Shown here piece by piece: positions 1 through 9,000 of a DNA stretch of 64,000 bases. The stretch covers positions 3,906,001-3,970,000 of the forward strand of contig NZ_CP166097.1 of NCBI RefSeq assembly GCF_041228105.1, given 5' to 3'. Under the pieces are notes generated by a model. The model worked only from the letters and a program-made list of their open reading frames with translations, was not told the DNA's origin and searched no databases. The position numbers were made by a program, and so were the translations under genes. The stretch is from Pectobacterium aroidearum (GTDB lineage: Bacteria; Pseudomonadota; Gammaproteobacteria; Enterobacterales; Enterobacteriaceae). Within the stretch, counting starts at the first letter, position 1. Each line of letters starts with the position of its first letter.

Positions 1-3000
1 CCGCGATATCAGCGTGGATAAATCTGGCGACAGCATCGCCATCAATATCATCGCCAGCGACAACCTGCTAAATCAGGCAGAGTCACTCCAGCCGCTGGCT
101 ATCAGCGGTAATACCGCCAATGTTCCCGCAGGACAAACGGTTACCGTGACGCTGAACGGGAAAAATTACACCACCACCGTTGCTGCGGATGGCAGTTGGA
201 CGCTGCAAATCCCCAGCGCAGACCTCCAGCAGCTGTCAGACGGCAATGCCACCATCAGCGCTAGCGTCAATGTAGCGGGCGGAACCGTAACGGATGCGCA
301 GACGCTGGGTGTTCACATCCATACGCTGCCGCAGCCGACGATTGATACCCCATTTGGTAACGGTTCACTGAACGGCGCAGAGGCGCTGGTCAGCCAGACG
401 ATTACCGGCCATACCGGCATTAGCGGTGCCGGGCAGACGGTCATCTTGTCCCTCGGCGGGAAGTCTTACACAGGAACCGTTGATACGGCAGGTAACTGGA
501 AAGTCACCGTCCCTGCGGCCGATCTCCAGCTGTTGCCGGAAGGAAACAATACGCTGTTGGTCACGGCACAAGATGCCGCAGGCAATCAGGCTGGTAAGAC
601 GTTTGTCAGCCATACCGACTTCACCGCCCCGACCCTGACTATCGGCACCATTGCTGGCGATGACACTATCAATATGGTCGAATCGCAAAGCAACCAGACC
701 GTCAACGGCACCGCCTCAATCAGCGAAGCGGGTCGTACTGTCGTTATCACCTTCGATGGACAGTTCTACACTGGCGTTGTTGGCAATGATGGCAACTGGA
801 GCATCAACTTACCCACAGCGGCCCTGCGCGGCATGGCCGATGGCAGCTACACACTGTCTGCGTCGCTAACCGATGCTGTCGGGAACACCGCCAGCGTCGA
901 GAAATCCGTTACGCTTAGTGCAGACCCTGCGTTCCAGCCCACGATCTTCGTTAACGCTTTTGTTGATGAGAACAACGTTATCACCGCGGCCGATCTCAAA
1001 GTCAGCCAGTGGCTGACAGGCACCAGTTCGAATGTAGAAACGGGTCAGGTCGCCACCATTCTCCTCAACAAAAAATTCTACTTTGCCACGATCCAGAGCG
1101 GCGGCAACTGGAGCGTAGAAATTCCCGCTGAGCATATGGCTGAACTCAGCGAGGGAACGGTATCGATCTCTGCCAGCATTACCGATATGGCCGGTAACGA
1201 GGGTAGCCATGAAATCTGGTCCTCGATCGACACCAACAATGACAGCATCTCCATCAGTATTGTCGCACTGGATAACCAGATTAATCGACTTGAAGCCTCA
1301 CAGCCGCTAACGATTTCAGGCTCGACGGTCAACGTTGCGCCAGGAGAAAGCGTTACCGTTACGCTCAATGGCAAGACCTACACGGGTACCATTGCCGCCA
1401 ACGGCAGTTGGAGCGTGATCATCGACAGCAGTGACATGCTCGCCTTACCGGATGGCACAACGACCATCATCGCCAGCGTGGCCAACCCCGGCGATGTTCC
1501 TGTTACCGCCAGCCGCACTATCGATATCCATATTAATAACCTGCCGCAGCCAACGATTAACCAGCCTTTTGGTGACGGCATACTGAACATTACCGAGGCC
1601 GCCAGCGGGCAGAACCTGACGGGCAAAACGGGAATCGCCGGTGGAGGTCAAAGCGTCCTCGTCACGTTGAACGGGAAAACCTATACGGCAATCGTCGATA
1701 ATCAGGGCAACTGGAATGTCGCGCTTCCCGCCGCCGACCTGCAATCCCTCCCGTCCGGCGTACAGACTATCCGTGTCGAAGCCACTGACACGGCGGGCAA
1801 CAGCATAGAGAGCACGCGCGATGTTACCGTCGACCTGACCAGCCCCATTCTGACCTTGAAGCCGCTGACTGGCGACGGCATCATCAACGCCGCCGAGAGT
1901 CTGAACGATCAGGTCATCTCCGGTAATGCGCTGCAATCCGATGCCGGACGCACCGTCACCGTCACGATCAACAACAAAAATTATCAGGCTCAGATTCAGG
2001 CTGACGGTAGCTGGAATGCCACGATCCCCGCTGCCGACCTTCAGGCTCTAGCTGACGGTAATTACACCGTGACGGCAACCTTGACCGGCGCATCAGGCAA
2101 CAGCGCCACCAGTACCGGGTCATTAACGCTGGATGCCAGCCCGGCCAACCTGCCCCTGCTCACCATCAATGCCATCGCGCTCAATAACATCATCGACGGG
2201 GGTGAAATCAACGTCGCGCAAATCATCAGCGGCGGCAGTCTGAATGTTGAGGCAGGACAACGCGTTACCGTCACGCTCGGCGACAATACCTACACCACAA
2301 CGGTTGACAGCAACGGCCAATGGCGTGTCAGTGTACCGTCTGTCGATCTCCTTCATCTGGCGCAAGGCGCACATACCGTCACGATTGGCGTCAATGACGT
2401 CAGCGGTAATCCGGCAACGCTCAGCCAGACGATTACGGTGAATACCTCACTGAGCGGCATCGCCATCGATACCATCGCTGGCGACGACAAACTGAATCAA
2501 GCAGAGGTGGCGCAAGATCTGACCGTCAACGGCAGCAGCCAGAACGTGGCGGCAGGCACCACCGTCACCATCATGCTGAACGGGAAAAGCTACGATGGCG
2601 TGGTACAGCCGGACGGTTCCTGGAGCATCATCGTATCGGCGGCTGACGTCAGCGCACTGGCAGACGGCACGTCAACCCTCACCGTGACAACGGTAGACAG
2701 CGCAGGAAACGCGTTGAGCGGCAGCCGTACGATCGATGTGTTCACCCACAGCAGCCCAACGCTGACGCTGAACACACCATTCGGCGATGGCATACTCAAT
2801 GCCGCAGAGGCTGGTGTTATCCAGACGCTCAGCGGCACAACCGGTATCGCCTCACCAGGGCAAACCGTCACCGCCATACTTGGCGGCGTGACGTACACCG
2901 GGATTGTTGATGCAGCAGGTAACTGGACGATTTCTCTGCCTGTGAATGGTCTGCAAAATCTGCCGAACGGCACCACGGCATTGCAGGTTAGCGTCAGCGA

Positions 3001-6000
3001 CGCAGCCGGAAACAGCAGTACCCTGACCAGCAATATTACAGTGGCTCGCACGCCGCCTACGTTGACGACGGCAAGTTTTGCGACCGACAACATTCTGAAT
3101 AGCACCGAGGTGCAAAGCAGTCAGTTGCTAACCGGCACCGCTTCGCCATCCAGCGCGGGGCAAACCGTTACTGCCACGCTGAACGGCAAAACCTACAGCG
3201 GCACCGTCGGCAGTGATGGCACCTGGAGCATCACGATTCCATCAGCCGATCTCAGCAATTTGTCCGATGGCAACTACAGCATTGTGACACGTCTGACGGA
3301 TACCGCTGGCAATACCACTACCGCCACACAGGCTATTGTCGTCGATGCCAGCGCGCTAAACGCACCAGTCGTCACGATTGGCACCTTCGCTGGCAACAAC
3401 ATTATTGATGGCGCGGAAGTCCGGGTCAGTCAGGTGCTCAGCGGCACCAGCAAAAACGTTGAGCAAGGCCAGACGGTGACGATTAGCTTCAATGGCAAAG
3501 CCTATACCGCACAGGTTCTGTCGAACGGGAGTTGGAGCACCACGATCTCAGATGCGGATATGGCACTGCTGACTAACGGCAGCCAGACCATTACCGTCAG
3601 CGTGAGCGATGTCTCCGGCAATATCGCGACATCCAGCAGCACCGTCACGGTGAACACCAATGCGAGCGGGCTGTCTATTGCGCCAATCACCGGGGATAAC
3701 CAGCTAAATGTGCTGGAAGCAACAAACGGCATTACGATTAACGGCAATACCGTTAACGTCGCGCAAGGCACGAATATTAACGTCATACTCAACGGGAAAA
3801 CCTATACCGTGCTGGTGCAGTCAGACGGCACCTGGAGCGCAAACATTCAACCTGGCGATCTGCAAGCGCTGGGGGATGGCATCATCGCGGTGCATGTCAC
3901 GGCGGTCGATCAGGCGGGTAACGCTCTGTCGAGCACACAACAACTGGGCGTGAGCATCCATAATCCACCCGTTGCCTCGCTGAATACCCCATTTGGTAAC
4001 GGCTACCTAAACGTTAGTGATGCGCAAGCCGGGCAGACACTTTCCGGCACCACGGGGATTCACGCCGTGGGTCAAACCGTCAGCGTTACCATCGGCGGTA
4101 TCAGCTATACCGGCACGGTTGACAGCAATGGCAACTGGAGTCTTCAACTCTCGCCAGCCATTCTGGGGGCGCTAGCAGACGGCGTGCAGAATATTTCCGT
4201 TACTGTTACGGATACGGCAGGCAATACCTCTACCGTTCAGGGTAGCGTATTTGTTGACTTGACCCCACCAGTGCTGACCATCAACCCAATTGGCATCGAC
4301 GATATCATCAACATCGCGGAAAGCCTGCAGCCAGTGGTCATCAGCGGTACGTCGCCTGTTAATGACAGCGGTCGCCCTATTATTGTCAACGTCACCATCA
4401 ACGGTCAGATCTATCAGGGACTGGCACAGGCCGATGGCACATGGAGCGTCACCGTACCTGCTGGCGACTTGCAAAACATGCCGAACGGCGTTACGGCAAT
4501 CACCGCTACCTTGACCGATGCCGCCGGCAATACCGGCACCGTCAGCCACTCGATTGTTCTGGATACCGACCCCGCGAAAGCACCAACCCTGACGATCGCG
4601 ACGCTGTCGACCGACGATTATCTCAATCTGGCCGAATCGAACCTGCCATTAACCATCAACGGCAGCAGCCAGAATGTGGAACAAGGCCAGCAGGTCACCG
4701 TCACGCTCAATAACCAAACCTACTTTGCTACCGTGGGCGCAGATGGCAGTTGGAGCGTACAGGTTCCGGCAACGGATGTCGGCAATGTGCCTGATGGCAA
4801 GCAAACCGTGAGCGCCAGCGTGACGGACGTAAGCGGCAACCCCGGTTCAGCCACACACTCGATTACCGTCATTACCGATGCCGCCAACCTGCCCGGCATC
4901 ACCATTACGACCCTATCTGGCAACGACGTCATTAGTGCACAAGATACGCAATCCGATCTGATCATCTCGGGTTCTACAACAAATGTTCAGACAGGACAGC
5001 GAGTCACCGTCACGCTGAATAATAAAACCTATCTGGCGACCGTTGGCGCTGACGGAAGCTGGAGCACAACCGTTCCCGCCAGCGATGTGCAAAATCTGCC
5101 GCAGGGCAGCCAGAATGTAACCGCAACGGTCAGCGACATCGCACAGAACCCGGCCACGGCAACCCATCCGGTTACCGTCGATACCGTTCCACCCTTGCTG
5201 TCTATCGATATGTTGGTGGACACCAGCGATATCGGTCTGGCGGACGCGCTGGCCGGGCTACCGTTAAGCGGCAAGGCCGAAGCGGGATTGTTGGTCACAA
5301 TCAAAGTCGGTACGGTCGTTTATAGTGCGGTCGCCGATGGCAACGGCATCTGGCAAATCGCCATTGCGGCGAACGACCTGCTGGCATTGGGCGACGGTGT
5401 GAAAACACTGGCAGCCAGCGTGACCGACGGCGCTGGGAATGCCAGTGCCGCCAGTATCGATATCACGCTAAAAACACAGTCGCTTCCAACGCTGACGCTA
5501 GATTCTCTCTATGGCAACAATGTTCTCACTAGTGCAGAACTGGCGACGGAAACCACCATTGGCGGCAGTTACACCAATCTCCCTGTAGGAACAGCGATTC
5601 AGGTCACGATCGGGGCCTACACCGTAACCGGCGTAACGCTCGCGGGCGGCCTGTGGAGCGCCACCATTCCCGCCAATGCGCTGAGCATTCTGGCAGATGG
5701 CAACGTGCAGGTCAGTGCGACAGTAACAGACAGCGCAGGCAATACCGGCAGTGCAAGCGGCGCGCTGGACGTTGTCATCCACACCAATTTCGCCATCACT
5801 ATCGCCACACCGTTTGTCGACGGCGTGCTAAATCAGGCGGAAAGCACGGTGGACCAGTTACTGACGGGCACAACGGGGCTGCTTGACCCAGGCCAGAGCG
5901 TGTCGGTTTCGGTAACCAACGGCACGATCACTACCACCTACAGCGCTACCGTAGCAGCAAACGGCCAGTGGAGTGTGACGCTGCCCGCCGCCGATCTCGT

Positions 6001-9000
6001 TGCATTTGGTGACGGCACACACACCATCAACGTCACCGTCACGGATCATGCTGGCAATACAGGAGCAGGAAGCGGAACGTTCTCCAGCGTCATTGTCGGG
6101 GTTCCCGTCGCCTCGCTGGATACCCCTTTTGGCGATGGCAAACTGAGTCTGGCTGATGCGCAGCCGGGTGCTATGCTGTCCGGGCAAACGGGGCTCACCA
6201 GCAACGTGGGACAAACCGTGTCGGTTAGTATCAACGGCACGAATTTCCCAGCCACGGTGAATGCCGACGGCAGTTGGACACTGTCGCTGGCTAGCCAGAC
6301 GCTGATCGACCTGCCGGATGGCACAGTGAATTTCACCGTTATCGTGACCGATTCTGCGGGCAACACCAGTACTGCAACGGCCACAGCGAGTGTGCTGACC
6401 ACCACCCTGCCCGTGGCAACATTGGATCTGCCTTTTGGCGACGGCATCCTTAACGCCACTGAAATTCAGGCCATTCAGACATTAACCGGTAAAACCGGTA
6501 TTACCAGCGCGGGTCAGGAAGTCACCGTCACGGTGACCAATAAAACCACGCTGATAGACACCACCTTTACCGCCGTCGCTGACGGGTTGGGCGGCTGGTC
6601 AAGAGAGCTGTCCCCTGCCGATTTGGCGATCTTTACCGAAGGCAATTACAGCATTAGCGTCAAGGTCACCGACTGGGTCGGCAACGCCAATACCAGCACC
6701 CCGCGCGATGTTAGCGTAGCGCTGACGCTGCCTGCCCCGCTTATCGACGTCGTCCCCTTTGGTCTCGATAATATCCTGAGCAGCGCCGAAGCCGCATCCG
6801 CACTCACCTTCTCTGGCCGCACGCAGATTGGTGGCAGCGGGCAAAGCGTTAAACTGGAGATCGATCTCAACGGCATCCGCTACGCCGCGACGGTAGACAG
6901 CGCGGGCAACTGGTCAGTGACGCTGCCTCCAAATGCGTTGAATTCACTAACCGACGGCCAGCATACCATCACGGTGACCGCCATCGATGCAGCAGGCAAC
7001 GTGGGCTCCGCACCGATTGCTTTTACCAGCGATTTCACCCCACCAGCCATTACGCTGAATACGCCGTTTGACGATGGTTATCTGAATATCGCTGAGGCCG
7101 CTTCGCCTACAGGCATAACCTTAAGCGGCAACGCGGGGGATGCAGCCAGCATGACCGTCACGCTGGGAGGGCAAACGCTTGTTACGCAAATTAACGGAGG
7201 AGTCTGGACGGCTGAACTGACGACAACCCAGCTCAGCCAGCTTGCTGATGGTACACAGAGTATCGTCATCACGGCGACAGATGCCGTAGGTAACAGCACC
7301 ACGCTGAATTCTCAGGCCATTCTCGCCGTGAAAGCCGCCCCCACCGTCTCCATTACCACCTTCGCGGGTCTGGACGGCCTTGACTATGCCGAAAGCCGGA
7401 CTACGCAGTCAGTCAGCGGTACCTCGACCGGGCTGGAAGTCGGCCAGAACGTGACTATCAGGCTGAATGGCCTGGATTATCAAACCCAAATTCTCAACGG
7501 TGGCTTATGGAGCGTTAACATTCCTTCCTCTGCGTTGCTGGTGCTGGCCAACACGACCTATTCACTTTCTGTCAGTGCAGAGGACCGGGCCGGGAATCCA
7601 ACGCAGCCATCCAGCGTTAACTTTAACGTCAACCTGACGCCGCCTCCGACGGTGATGACCATTAACCCTATCTCGACCGACAACATCATCAACGCCGTCG
7701 AGATCAACGGCAATATCACGATTTCCGGGCGTTCGATCGGGCCAGCGTCAGCGATGACCTCGGTACAAGTTTCGGCCAACGGAGTGCTACTTCAGCCTAG
7801 TCCTATCACCGATGTCAACGGCAACTGGAGCATCACCATCCCGGCTCTGCCGACATTCTCCTCGCAGGGTGAGGTGTTCATTACCGCCACGTCGCTGGAC
7901 GCGACCCTGACAACCATCGTCACCGTGGACACCATTGCCCCTACGCTGGATATTGTCTCCTTTGCCTCGGACAACGTGCTCAGCGCCACGGAAATGAGTA
8001 CGGCACAGGCGATTACCGGTACGGCATCCATTACAGAAGCAGGACAAATCGTTTCGATTAGCCTGAATGGAAAAACCTACAGCGCGCAGGTTTCCGCAAC
8101 AGGAGCCTGGAGTGTCAACGTTCCCGCCGCCGATCTGGCACAGCTAACCGATGGCAACTACACCATCACAGCGACCCTCGCCGATAAAGCGGGCAATAGC
8201 ACCACCACGACACAGACGGTTGCCGTCGATACCGCCATCCCACTGCTTAGTGTTACGCTGTTTGATGACAATATTCTGACGTTGGCAGAGGCGCTGGCGG
8301 GAGGAGCGATTACCGGGACAGGCGAAGTGGGCGCCACCGTTACGCTAACCGCAGGCCCACTGACAGGCACAACCACTGTCGGCCCGAACGGCAACTGGAG
8401 CATTCCGGTGCTGTCCGCCAATCTGCAAAACCTGATCGATGGGCCACAGGTTATTGGCGTAACACTGACCGATACCTCCGGCAACACCACACACCTTGAT
8501 GTCACGTTGGATGTCGCGCTGAATAAGACGCTCGGCGCAGGCATTACCGATATCTTCGGTAACGACGGCATCCTCAATCTGGCCGAATCCCTGGTGACGC
8601 AGGTCATCAGCGGTAACGCGACCGGTGACTATCTGGGTGCGAAAGTCCAGGTCACCGTGCTGGGAAATACGGTGGAAGGCACCGTGGGCGCCAACGGCGC
8701 CTGGAGCGTCGCCCTTGCTCCAAATCTATTCACAGGCCTGAGCAATGGCTTACTGGCGGTTAACGTCGACATCATCGATTCGCACGGTAACGTGAAGAAT
8801 CAACTGGTCAACATCGACGTGTTGAAGTCCCTGCCGGTCATCAATTCGGTTGTGGCCTTCACGGATGGCGCATTGAATGCGGCGGACGTCGCGACCAGCC
8901 AGATTATCAGCGGCGTGGTCAGCAATGTGGACATCGCTGCTGGCGCAACGGTCGCCGTAACGTTGGGCAACAAGATTTACACTGGAATTAGCGTCGGTGC

